Source of the DNA: Lumbricus terrestris
Lineage: Eukaryota; Annelida; Clitellata; Crassiclitellata; Lumbricidae
Direction of reading: 5' to 3'
DNA: 64,000 bases
Assembly: GCA_949752735.1 (NCBI GenBank)
Contig: OX457053.1
Span: 3,491,166-3,555,165 of the forward strand
Shown: positions 53,632-64,000 of the stretch, one piece after another
Layout of the letters: every line of letters begins with the position of its first letter
Numbering within the stretch: position 1 is the stretch's first letter
Notes under the pieces: model-generated
Seen by the model: the letters and a program-made list of their open reading frames with translations, nothing else
Told to the model about the DNA's origin: nothing
Databases searched by the model: none
Program-made: the position numbers and the translations under genes

Positions 53632-54985
53632 GAAGGGCTTGGAGCAATAACAAGGTAAGTCGACATACCGGTGTCTTGCGAAACAGTATGCCAGCGTGTT
53701 CGGAAGACAGTAATCTATCTACCCTGTGAATTTTGCGCAGATCTGAATATTTTTGAGCGTCATTTCGCAAAAGAAAGTTATGTCGACATAACATGTTATT
53801 GTTCCCACGGCAGATTTCGTCCATATCTCTAATGCAATATCCCGGTATGACGACATACATGCTCTTGCTTTCTTTCAAACTGCGTATTAAAGTCAATGCA
53901 ATAATGAGGTTTGTTGACATAACTTACCGTCTGCATGCTAAATCATGCGCGTTCTCGAACTGTGTAATAGAAACAGTTTGGTGCAATAACAAGGTATGTT
54001 GACTTATCATATATGCGCGGTATTGCAGCCGCTAGAAAACACTTTTAGGCCAGTCAAAAATACGGGAAAATTCATCATGAATACGGACATTTACTATGGC
54101 AGACCCTTTTTGGCAGAATATGGTATGTAAATACATTTGTACACTACTAAACTACAGTAAAGATCCTAATAAATTCCACCATGGGGAAATATGTTTAAAT
54201 CATTAATTATTGTGGTACAAATTATGACCGTGCGTATCTAAGAATAGGTAGCCTATAGGTGGTGCGTATAGCGTTTCGCTTAGTCATCGCCTATGCATTA
54301 TGGGCGTGGCCTTGAGTGCGGGGTTGTTATCGACCACACTTACGTATTGCCTAAAATTTTATTCTTTTTGTTTCCAAAATCGACATGTACATAGTTCATA
54401 TAATAAATATATTAATCGATATCTTTTTCTTTTAATCGGTAATTTTTCCCTGTGATTCTAGCAGATAAATCGTATTTCCGTCAGTCCTTGAAGTGTAAAC
54501 AAACTCGTTAGGCATAGCTGTTGGTCGTATGCTCAAAACTAAATTCAAACTTTTAATTATTTCCACATATCGCATTTTGTTAGGATTTCTACCATATATT
54601 CTTTAGTCTATTTCAAAACTTTTCGTGCAAAAATTTGCTTGTCATGGTAGATGTCCGGGTTTAAGACTTAATAATTTATTATTTACCGGACTATTTTGTT
54701 GACATAACCTGTTATTGCACCAGAAATTATACTAATGGCGGAGAATTCGCGTTGCAATAACATGATATGAAGTGAAATGTGTAAAAAATAATAATAATTT
54801 CATCTTTCGCATTGATAAATTTACAAATTTCGTTAAAGACAATTTTAAGGTACATATTGCTCAAAACAGCTTGTTGATATGTTGTCAAATGGCTTAGATA
54901 CAGCAGTTTGAAGTGGTAAATCTATGAAGTCAATTTCCCAACATTCATGATTTTCGACATACCTTGTTATTGCTCCAAGCCCTTC
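53632..54985. mobile_element. Unclassified 1354-bp inverted-repeat transposon with AATT target
   Basis: The ends are inverted repeats: GAAGGGCTTGGAGCAATAAC at 53632, continuing AAGGTAAGTCGA, against the complement at the right end (26 identical bases, then 5 of 6). AATT flanks both ends (53628-53631, 54986-54989), consistent with a 4-bp target duplication, although the palindrome makes the border uncertain. Variants of GCAATAACAAGGTATGTCGA recur about eight times inside, in both orientations. No ORF resembles a transposase, so it appears non-autonomous. I do not recognise the family. Confidence 0.8.
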
Positions 54986-55009
54986 AATTGAAAACGGAAG
55001 AGGAGTGAG

Positions 55010-55290
55010 GAGAAGGATATGCAATGCAATGCAAGCGAATGCAAGGCAAGAGAATGCACGGCAGGAGATGGCGATGCAAGGCGAGAGAAGGCAAGGTAAG
55101 AGAAAGACAATTCAAGGGAATAGAAGGCAAGACAAGTCAAGGCAATGTAATGGAAGGAATGTTAGGCAATGCAAGAGATGGCGATGTAAGGCAATAGAAG
55201 ACAAGGCAAGACACGAGAAGGCAAGACAGTAGAATCAAGACAAAGCGAGGGCAATGCAAGGCAATACAACGGAAGTCAAGGCAATTGAAG
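55010..55290. repeat. GCAAG/GCAAT pentamer-like tract
   Basis: AATGCAAGGCAAGAGAATGC-type repeats, a decayed relative of the CAATG array at 26908. From 55290 to 55870 no gene is seen. Confidence 0.75.
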
Positions 55291-55874
55291 AAAAGCTGCG
55301 TGATTCCCCGTACAGATTTGATTTCACCAGAAGTTACCGTAACTATAGCTTATGCCTTTTCGTTTTAGCTATAGTTTCAGTCACAGTTTGCATCATTGTC
55401 TGTAATGTCTAATTAGTAGCCTATAATGACAGTTGTAGTCACTGTAGGCCTATACTATTTTATTTACTATAATATATAGGCCTAATTCATTACAAACAGA
55501 ATAAGCAAAATACTGCGGAGACGCTCCAGAGTAAAAATCTTTGAAGATGGTTTATTTACAAGCTTATACAGCCACTTCTAATTTTTGCAATTCGTTCGCA
55601 AAATCTCAACTTTGTTCGCAATCGATAAAGCATGTCTATAATTAGGCGTGTCTACATTTAATCAACTGCGACACTATTACTACACTGTCCATGGGTTAAT
55701 ACACATTACACAAGTCCAGAAATCTGAACGAACATTGTATTGTGTTGTATTGCCTTAGGAAAAACAAAAACAAATGGAAGCGATTGGAATTGAGGGAAAG
55801 GGTGGAAAGGGACTGGAATAAAGAAGCAGAAAATTTGGGAATACTGGAGAAAAGGAATGGTGGTAAAACGAGAA

Positions 55875-55875
<1 letters not shown>

Positions 55876-55921
<46 letters not shown>

Positions 55922-55938
55922 ACACACACACACACACA
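55876..55938. repeat. CA dinucleotide array
   Basis: About 30 CA units with one CC interruption. Confidence 0.97.
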
Positions 55939-56089
55939 TGAACAAAACGGCAACCTTCAAAATTGGCGAAGATGTGATTTGACGATGGGGGTGGAGGCGG
56001 TTGAGTGGGAACAAAAAAGGATGTGAAAGAGGATTGCATAATGCATAGGTGTGGGGAAAATGGAAAATGAGCGGAGCATAAGCGAATAA

Positions 56090-56848
56090 GAGTAGAGAAT
56101 GAAGAAGAATGTGGGGAGAAACGTGGAGGATGAGAATAGAATTGTGGAGGACGAGAAGAGAATTATGAAGGATGAGAAGAGAATTGTGGAGGATGAGAAG
56201 ATAATAATTGTGGGGGTGATAAAAGAATTGTGGAGAATGAGAAGAGAGAATTGTGGGATGATGAGAATAGAATTGTGGAGGATGAGCATAGAGAATTTCG
56301 GAGGATGAGAATAGAATTATGGGAAATATGGAGAGAATTGCGGAGAATGAGAAGAGAATTGCAGAGGATCGGAAGAGATTTATTGAGGATGGAAAGATAT
56401 TTGTGGAGGATGGGAAGAGAATTGTGGAGAATGAGAATAGAATTGTGGAGGATGAGAAGAGAATTGCGGAGAACGAGAATAGATCGTGGAGGATGAGAAT
56501 AGAATTGCGGAGGATGAGACGAGAGAATTGTGGAAAATGAGAATAGAATCATAGAGGACGATAGGAGAGAATTGTGGAGGATGCGAAGAGAATTGTGGAG
56601 AACGAGAATAGAATCGTGGAGGATGAGAAGAGAGAATAATAGAGGATGAGAAGAGAATTGTGATTTGTGGAGTATGTGAAGAGAATTATGGGGAATATGA
56701 AGAGAATTGTGGAGAACGAGAATAGAATTGTGGAGGATGAGAAGAGAGAATTGTGTAGGATCAGTAGAGAATTGTGGAGGATGAGAAGAGAGAATTGCGG
56801 AGGATGAGAAGAGAGAATTGTGGAGGATGAGAGTAGGATGAGTGAGGA
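56090..56848. repeat. 21-bp minisatellite, AGAATTGTGGAGGATGAGAA type
   Basis: About 33 imperfect copies. In one plus frame each unit is a heptad such as RIVEDEK or RIVENEN, with small indels shifting the frame repeatedly (69-88-codon pieces). No start, splice site or flanking coding sequence supports a gene. Confidence 0.92.
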
Positions 56849-57370
56849 TGATGGAGCCAATCTGGACGGTTCATTTCCTAATCCAACGGTTCGCCGTCGT
56901 CCTTTGATGGCGCAGTCGTCGACAGGAGGAGTAGGGCATTAGTAGGTATGGCAGACACTGCTAGTAGCTATGGCGTATACTACGATGCTAATAGCTAGTT
57001 GTGGCCGTTGGCGTCGGTGGAACAAATCGATCGACGACGACGGAGGCATGCACAGCAGACGAACAGACGGACGGATAGACACGAATAAGGACGGATGAAT
57101 AGAAGGATAGATGGACGGACAAAGAGACAGACAGATAGGTAGGCAAGCAGACCTTACACAGACGACAGACAGACATGCAGGCAGACAAACGTATAGACAG
57201 ACATACACACAGATAGACAGATTTATAAACAGATGGAAGAAAGATAGATAGATAGACGGACAGACAAATAGGCAGATAGATAGACAGACAGATGTGCAGA
57301 TTAAAAGACGTGTATGCCGTCACTCAACTTAAATTAACATAGAATAACACGATTCAATAATTATTTGATT
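56849..57370. other. Unique DNA, then GACA/GATA tract
   Basis: 56849-57045 is unique with several CpGs. 57045-57300 is GACAGACGGATAGATAG repeat. No gene. Confidence 0.6.
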
Positions 57371-57384
57371 TTGTGTTGGCACAG

Positions 57385-57388
<4 letters not shown>

Positions 57389-57456
<68 letters not shown>
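57389..57456. repeat. ATT trinucleotide array
   Basis: About 22 perfect ATT units, followed by decayed ATTATTTT to 57535. Confidence 0.97.
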
Positions 57457-57579
57457 TATCATCATCATTATTTTATTTTTTTTAATTATTATTTTATTTA
57501 TTTTATTATTATTGTTATTTTATTATTATTATTGTTCATTTACCAGATTCAAATAGGAATCGATTGATTTTGGAAAAGA

Positions 57580-57660
57580 AAAAACACTAATAGTAATAGC
57601 AGTAGCACTAGTAGCAGTGAGGTGATGGTGGTACAGTAGTAGCAGTAGCAATAACAGTAG
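57580..57660. repeat. Left part of an interrupted TAG array
   Basis: Decayed AGTAGCAGTAGC repeats up to the SINE insertion; the array resumes after the SINE. Confidence 0.8.
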
Positions 57661-57881
57661 TGGGGCGCGGTGGTGTAGTGGTGGCGTCATTGCCTTGAAG
57701 CCGGAAGGTTCGAGGTTCGAATCCTCCTCAAGTCGCCGCGTAGTGACCTTGGGCAAGTCCTTCACTCACAATTGCTCAGCGCTTCGGCGTGAAACTCCGA
57801 TGCAGTGTCCGTTCTCCATTCGGGAGCGCCTCTGAGTAGTGATAGCTTGAAGGGGCGCTATAACAAGTGCACATACATACA
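57661..57881 (+). mobile_element. Main SINE family, copy 3, inserted in the TAG array
   Basis: Head GGGGCGCGGTGGTGTAGTGG, B box GGTTCGAATCC (57714-57724), middle domain ACCTTGGGCAAGTCCTTCAC, tail GAGCGCCTCTGAGTAG, CTTGAAGGGGCGCTATAACA, ACATACATAC. Flanked by the direct repeat AACAGTAG (57653-57660 and 57882-57889), a likely 8-bp target duplication. A 5-base CTCAA insertion follows the B box. Confidence 0.9.
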
Positions 57882-58495
<614 letters not shown>

Positions 58496-58599
58496 AATAG
58501 TAAAAATAATAAATGTCTTCCAATTTCTATAGCGCAACTTCTGTCCCAACGCGCAGCAACCAATCACAATGACAACGGCAACAATAGCATTCCGCAATC

Positions 58600-59060
58600 T
58601 CAACTCGGAAGCAGACGATTCTAGTCAGACCTCTTTACGACCTCAAATTCGGCGCGAAATCTCAGCCAAGCGGCGTCAAATTGGCGCGCAATAATTTCAG
58701 TCGTTCTGCTGTTGAGCAGACGGCTTTCCGCGATCGACGCGCGAAAATTGCTTTAAGACCGCAGACGTAAAATTTCAGAATTGCCGATAGTTTCCGTCTA
58801 AGGCAATTTTTCAGATCGTCGCCTCGCGAGTTACGCTTGCCTCGAACTATGCGGCAATTGCGGGGTATGGTCGAGAGAGAGGCAATGTGGTTAGCGACCG
58901 TAAACGTATTTTGACCATTTGCTCGTTTTCCCAGCGTGCGTTGGAAAATGCTCTAAATGTCGATGTCGTCGCTGAAATCAATTACGAAGCGAGACGACTA
59001 AGTAGAGAATCGTGTCCCGACGTTTTTCCAATGACGCCGCGTACATTGTAGCTATAGCAG
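58600..59060. promoter_or_regulatory. CpG-rich unique segment with E2F-like sites
   Basis: The repeat-free 450 bases hold many CG dinucleotides. GCGCGAAA occurs at 58652-58659 and 58739-58746 and TTGGCGCG at 58681-58688, all fitting E2F consensus halves. No exon can be drawn. A promoter or enhancer is possible. Confidence 0.25.
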
Positions 59061-59099
59061 GGTTCTCGCTGGCTCGTTGCTTCAAAGACACGTTATGTA

Positions 59100-59241
59100 T
59101 CTGTCCACCTATCTGCCTGTCTGTCTGTCTGTCTATCTGTCTATGGGTGTGTGTGTCTGTATATCTTTATATCTCTATAACCTGCCTCTCTGACTCTGTT
59201 TGTCTGTCTATAGATGGACAGACAGGTAGATAGACAGGCAT

Positions 59242-59274
<33 letters not shown>

Positions 59275-59440
59275 TAGACAAACAGATATCTGTTAGGTCT
59301 GTCTGTTCATCCTTAGGTCTGTCTGTCCATCTATCTGTCTGACTATATGTCAACCCATCTTCTATCCATCTGTCTGACTATCTGTCCACCTGTCTAGCTA
59401 TCTATCTTTCTATCTATCTGTCTGTCTATCAGACTCTGTG
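59100..59440. repeat. TCTG/GACA complementary arrays
   Basis: TCTGTCTG repeats at 59110-59210, GACAGACA at 59215-59285, and CTGTCTAT repeats to 59435. The adjacent complementary strands could form a hairpin. Confidence 0.9.
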
Positions 59441-59529
59441 TTGTTCTTAAACCCAGGATTCTACCGCATTGCAAACATTTGATGACTATAATTAACGTTG
59501 AAAATACCGGTTGAAGGTCATGGTCTGAC

Positions 59530-60345
59530 TATGTATGATCAAGTCCAAGGTCATGATTATCATAGCGACAAAGAGCAGAGAAATATCCAAAGGTCACTGC
59601 AAAGTCAAAAGTCAGTTCGGGAATGAGTTCAGTGTTGATGACTGCAGACAGCAACCGTGATCGGCAATTGAGCTATAAAGATTGCATATACATGTAGGTA
59701 AATACGAAGGATCAAGCATCAAATGGATACCGAAGATAGGATGAGGATGAGCATGAACCTAATATATCATGACATTGTGTCCTAATATAATCAGGAGAAT
59801 AAAGGTGAGGCGGCCATAATTATAAAGTTCAAAGAGAAAGAGGGATCGTAGTGCCAGAGGACCTCTAAAAGTTCAAAAAGGGTCAGCAAAGCGCTAGAGA
59901 ACCATTTAAGGACAGATGACCACTAGAAAGCCAAGGAAACCCAGTCTAATACTCGATCACCATATGAAGGCCAAAGATTCCCAGTATGTAAATAACCATT
60001 TGAAGTCCAAAGAGGATAAGTGCGAGACCAGAGAACAACTTAAGACCATTATAGAAGACCACTGTAAATGCTAGAGAACCATCATGGACTTAGGATCACT
60101 AAGAATCTAAAGATGCCATGGTGCACGTACATGTAGATATAAGGCGGAAGGACCACTTGAGGACAAGAGAGGGCCAGTATGGGGCCCGAGTGATCATTTC
60201 AAGGTCAAACAGTTCCATTGCGGGGCCAAAGAACAATTTGAAGATCAAATGCCATTATTATGTTAGATGACCATTTGAAGGTCAGAGAGGACCAGAATAG
60301 GGCCACACTACCATTTTAGAACCAAAGATGGCCAGTGCACAGCAG
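59530..60345. repeat. Decayed minisatellite of about 40 bp
   Basis: Words GACCATTTGAAGGTCA, AAAGAGG and ACCAGTATAGGGCC recur in the same order throughout, with much drift. No gene. Confidence 0.6.
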
Positions 60346-60479
60346 AGGCGAGAACACGGTTAAAGAGAGAGACAGGCAATGATTCGTGATTTGTGGAGAT
60401 GACCAGGAAAACACGGTCGAGTCAAAGAAAGCAATCAGTCCTGATTTTCTCCGTCATTTACACAGTACACCTTCCAATC

Positions 60480-60712
60480 CCCAGGCCCTCCCTCCCTCCA
60501 TCCCTCCCTCTCTCCATACCTCCATCCCTCCCTTCCTCCATCCCTCCTTCCCTCCCTCCATGTCTCCCTCCCTCCCTCCCTCCCTCCCTCCCTCTCTCTC
60601 TCTCTACTGTATATGTGTTCTCTGTCTGTCTGTCTGTCTGTCTCTCTCTGTTTTCTGTCTCTATCTCTGTCTCTCTTTCTCTCTCTGTATCCCTCCCTGG
60701 CATCGGTGCCGA
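60480..60712. repeat. CCCT tract, then CTGT/CTCT tract
   Basis: CCCTCCCTCCAT repeats at 60485-60605, then CTGTCTGTCTCTC to 60700. Confidence 0.92.
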
Positions 60713-61285
60713 TGACTCATTCTCCATTGATGACACTACAGCCAGCGCCAAGATGCTCCACGGCTACGGAAGCTGATGACGCTGTCGGGCGATGGGACAG
60801 TCGCACTGCGCACGATAAGACGACAATCGCACGGTCTGAGATAGGATCCTCTGCTCAAATTATCATAATATTATTCACCCGAGGTATTTTTTACGAATCA
60901 TGAATTCTCATGCTGGCAAAAAAACTTAAGAATGGCAATTTGCTATGATGGCAACTCACAGATTTTCTGACCTCTGCATTGTGATTAGTATGCAATTATC
61001 TTTATTTTAGAATTGTTGCTGTTGTTATTGTTTAAGGTAGTAGACTAAGTAGAGGAACGAATCCATTATTGTTGAATGGCTGTTGGTGCACATTGTTATG
61101 GCAATTGTATATTTCTTATTGTTTTTGTCTGTATTGTTACTAGTGTATTGATATTTGTTCCAGGTCGTAGAGTTTTCATTCCACCACACAAGGTGACCTG
61201 ATTGAAACAAAGACTCGAACTTCCACTGTGCTGCATTTATAAAACTTCGCTAAAATTCATCTTTCTGGAATAGTAATTATTACCT
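60713..61285. other. No gene recognised
   Basis: Unique sequence, CpG-richer at 60700-60850 and A/T-rich afterwards. Confidence 0.45.
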
Positions 61286-61289
61286 ATAG

Positions 61290-61466
61290 CAAGGCTAGTA
61301 TTCTTCGCAATGCACTTCTTAATCTTTCTTCGTCCATTTTAAGCAAGCGTCTGAAGAACCATTCTTCTTGATCGTGGTGTACATGTAGTAGTTGCTGCCA
61401 GGTCGGGAGCGCCCCCGAGTAGCTTCTCTTGAAATGGCGCTGCATAAACGATTACGATTACGATTG
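61290..61466 (+). pseudogene. LINE 3' end with GATTAC repeat
   Basis: 61295-61365 reads like a LINE C-terminus (ILRNALLNL, then SKRLKNHSS). 61393-61465 is the tail GGGAGCGCCCCCGAGTAG, CTTGAAATGGCGCTGCATAA, followed by ATTACG repeats. The tail matches those at 7818 and in the SINEs. Confidence 0.55.
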
Positions 61467-61914
61467 TGTATTGCTGTATATGGTTACTGCTTCTGCGTCA
61501 CGTGTAAATAAGTAGGCTATAACGGGTGACGTATTGGTTGAATTTATCTTTTCCGTTGCATTAATTTCACTTCGATGCTTTTGCAGCTGAGCTCAAATGA
61601 CCGTTTACGGAGTGTTGAACGTTGATGTATGCTATCTCTGCAGCTAAGTGTGTGTGTAGAAGTCTATCTATGGAGACATGTAGGAAAGTATACGTATATT
61701 CGCATGTATTATACGCTTCTATGTATGCACGTAACAATGTATGTTCGTATGAATTTGTAAACACACTTGCATGATTGCCAAACAGTTAGATTCTACTCCT
61801 GTGATAACTTGTGATCTTCCGTACCTGTTGAAATTGTAATCAAACTGCGTTGGGTCAGTTTGAAATAAAAAATGTAAATTTGTATTATCGTTTTCACCTT
61901 CTAATTTTCACCTC

Positions 61915-62092
61915 CGAGTCCGTACCGCCATGGCTCAATCCAGATCGTTTGCCTACATTGTTCGCTACCTGTGGAATGGACCTCAGAGCACACCGGCATC
62001 GCTTCTGACAGGCTCTTGCTGCGAGAAACGCTTTATAAATGGTCAGATACATCTGATAAAATACAATACAATACAATAATTCCCATCGTTTA
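61915..62092 (+). pseudogene. LINE 3' end, second tail type
   Basis: The plus strand encodes RVRTAMAQSRSFAYIVRYLW and NGPQST, resembling the LINE C-terminal block (RT...SRSFA...LWN.LP). The tail is AACGCTTTATAAATGGTC, then ACAATACAATACAAT. The protein block and the tail differ from the GAGTAG-tail family, so this is another LINE lineage. Confidence 0.55.
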
Positions 62093-62335
62093 AATTTCTA
62101 CTTCTCACCGATCCATCTTCTGCTTCTCACCGTTTCAAACTCTACTTCTCACCGTTTCACCAACTTCTCACCGATTCACGCTGTAATTCCTGCAATAATT
62201 TCACCTTCAGATACTCATAGTTTCACCATCCAGCTCACGTTTCCACTCCGTTTCATCCCTGTTTCAGCACATACCCTTCTCACTCCATTCACACCTTCCC
62301 TCCCATCATCCCCTGTTGACAAACTGATGCGTGTG
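62093..62335. other. TTCTCACCG short repeats; no gene
   Basis: TTCTCACCGATTC and TTCTCACCGTTTCA words recur at 62100-62180. Otherwise unremarkable. Confidence 0.5.
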
Positions 62336-62369
62336 CTGCTACAGCGGTCTCCTTCTTCAGCATCCCAGA

Positions 62370-62381
62370 CTACTACTGCTG

Positions 62382-62435
<54 letters not shown>

Positions 62436-62450
62436 ACGATGCTGTGGAAA
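62370..62450. repeat. CTG run, then GAT run
   Basis: CTGCTG at 62376-62416, then GATGATGAC at 62416-62445. Confidence 0.93.
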
Positions 62451-62639
62451 GAGGCGACGAAGATTTACCGCCTAAGGACACTCGAGCGACGTCAGAGCAG
62501 TTTAGCGCGTTTCCGGCGCCGTGCTGACGTCATATCCGACAATATCCGCGATTTATATAGCGCTTATATTTTCACGTTTATCGCTAATGCATCAAGACAG
62601 CGGTCGACTTGAAATCCCGCTGACGACGACGACAACTAT

Positions 62640-62850
62640 GCATATATTAGACACTAAAGCGATGATGATGATGATGTTGTTGTTGATGATGACGACGACG
62701 ACGACGATGATAAAGACGACGACGAGGTCTTCGACGATGCTGACTACGGTGATAACGACTACGATGATGAATACAACTACGTGATGACGAAAATGATGAT
62801 GATGATGATATTGGTGGCAGTAGCGGTGAAAATGACTATGACGACAAAAC
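62640..62850. repeat. GAT/GAC/ACG array
   Basis: GATGATGATG, GACGACGACG and ACGATGATG mixtures. Confidence 0.85.
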
Positions 62851-63004
62851 TATTTTTTTAATTTAGCAATCCGTTTGACATACCGCAACCGGTCACAGTG
62901 TACAGTTATGCAATTGAAACAATTCACAAGAATGCAAGTTACAGATTTAGACATAAATCTTAACTACTAACAGAACAGACAGCCTGCAATACACGGCGCT
63001 AATA

Positions 63005-63105
63005 GCAGCCTACAAAGCACTTTGATCCTACGGGACTCGAACTCGGGTCCGCTGATCTCCATGAGAGTGTTGTATCCAATGCGACACCGGGTCCACCACC
63101 CAGTA
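63005..63105 (-). mobile_element. tRNA-like sequence (SINE head or tRNA relic)
   Basis: Minus strand: GTGGACCCGGTGTCGCATTG, GATACAAC, then GGACCCGAGTTCGAGTCCCG, giving an A-box-like TGTCGCATTGG and B-box-like GAGTTCGAGTCCC. The stems do not pair well enough for a working tRNA. The tRNA head is unlike the other SINE heads in this window. Confidence 0.4.
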
Positions 63106-63284
63106 ATGATGGCCGAAGATGATGGATGGTGGGGATGAGAGTTGTGCCTGGGGCGCGTGTTGATCCAGGCAGAGACACGGACACGGATGTATCGTCAGGC
63201 GATGATCACTGTACGCAACAACGCTAACAAGTTATACCACACGATATATAACGACATAGTTGTAGGCCTACACGCTTCGGGCTC

Positions 63285-63345
63285 CTAACTGTCTGTCTGT
63301 ATGTCTGTCTGTATGTCTGTCTGTATGTCTGTCTACCTACCTACC
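63285..63345. repeat. CTGT/ATGT microsatellite
   Basis: CTGTCTGTATGT repeats. Confidence 0.93.
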
Positions 63346-63520
63346 CACCTGCATGTGCCTCCTACCTACCTACCTACCTACCTACCTACCTACCTACCTA
63401 CCTACCTACCTACCTACCTACCTACCTACCTACCTACCTACCTACCTACCTACCTAGTACATACCTGCTTGACTGCCTGCCTACCTACCTGCCTACCTAC
63501 CTATATACCTACCTACCTAC
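63345..63520. repeat. CTAC tetranucleotide array
   Basis: About 25 near-perfect CTAC units at 63361-63458, with CTGC and TATA variants to 63520. Confidence 0.97.
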
Positions 63521-63562
63521 ATATCTTATCTTATCTTGTCTATATATCTATCCATCGATCTG

Positions 63563-63642
63563 TCCGCCCGCCCGCCCGCCCGCCCGCCCGCCCGCCCGCC
63601 CGCCCGCCCGCCCGCCCGCCCGCCCGTCCGTCCGTCCGTCCG
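63563..63642. repeat. CCCG tetranucleotide array
   Basis: About 15 perfect CCCG units, then CCGT units at 63625-63642. The minus strand is GGGC-repeated. Confidence 0.97.
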
Positions 63643-63890
63643 TCTATCTGTCCATCTGTCTGTCTGTCTGTCTGTCTATCTGTCTATCTGTCTATCTATC
63701 TATCTATCTATTTTCTATCTTTCCATCCTGTTTCCATCTTTGCATCTTCCTCGCATTGTCACTCACTCTACATATCTGTGTCTCTCTCTCATGTTTTCTC
63801 TCACTCTCCTCTTCCCCGACTTCATCCATCTCTCTTCCCAGTCGTTCTCTCCATCCATCCATCCATCCATCCATCCATCATTTGATGAAT
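63643..63890. repeat. CTGT/CTAT tract, CT-rich sequence and CATC run
   Basis: TCTGTCTGTCTATC at 63645-63715, pyrimidine-rich to 63840, CATCCATC at 63850-63880. The final 110 bases hold a short TATATA run and no gene. Confidence 0.9.
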
Positions 63891-64000
63891 CACCTTTCTG
63901 ACTCCGTGTCTATATATATATATATCTACGACGGCATCCATCGATCCATAAAATATATCCCACAATCCATCATAACATTCCGCACAATTCGACATTAATA

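Overview
This window looks like intergenic DNA from a microsatellite-rich animal genome, most likely a marine invertebrate and possibly a deuterostome. The evidence is tRNA-derived SINEs, CR1/L2-type LINE 3' ends, hAT and mariner DNA transposons, and above all a Gmr1-like LTR retrotransposon, a lineage described mainly from deuterostomes. There is no bacterial-style operon and no rRNA gene, and I could not recognise any host protein-coding gene with confidence. Much of the window is simple or minisatellite repeat; most long open frames are by-products of repeats whose unit lacks stop codons.

Layout. 1-9000: GACA, GACT, GTAT and AATCT arrays, several minisatellites, two tRNA-derived SINEs (976-1190 and 7488-7664) and LINE 3' ends. 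9162-10330: a decayed mariner-like element. 10860-19860: long CT/GA, GGTGAT, GGAT and CTC arrays, including a 21-bp minisatellite (15120-16740) that reads as coiled-coil heptads on the minus strand. 20000-29600: more arrays, including a very long CTA array and a GC/CpG-rich segment (24280-24960) that is the best candidate for a host promoter and first exon. 29578-38130: SINE and LINE fragments and two small hAT-type MITEs. 38902-41028: an internally deleted hAT transposon that carries a second, nested hAT-type element. 43181-49474: the LTR retrotransposon. 49484-50788: a 5'-truncated LINE in antisense. 52636-52800: another hAT MITE. 53632-54985: a 1.35-kb inverted-repeat element with AATT ends that I do not recognise. 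55000-64000: minisatellites, TAG and ATT arrays, SINE and LINE tails, and a long CCCG tract.

The main object is the LTR element. It has 580/562-bp LTRs that look identical apart from one 18-bp indel, a GAGTG target duplication, an 18-nt primer-binding site matching tRNA-Leu, and a polypurine tract. Its long pol frame is ordered zinc knuckle, protease, integrase, reverse transcriptase, RNase H. Integrase comes before RT, which is the Ty1/copia order, although RT, RNase H and the integrase GPY/F module look Ty3/gypsy. The gag part of this copy is broken: a 61-bp piece copied from the LTR end plus primer-binding site replaces part of gag and adds a TGA.

The mobile elements are interlocked. The LINE and the LTR element sit in the same 120-130-bp minisatellite. 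A MITE sits inside the hAT transposase. One SINE sits inside a TAG array. The main SINE family shares its 3' tail with the LINE fragments, which suggests the LINE machinery mobilises it. All repeat boundaries were read by eye; copy numbers are approximate.
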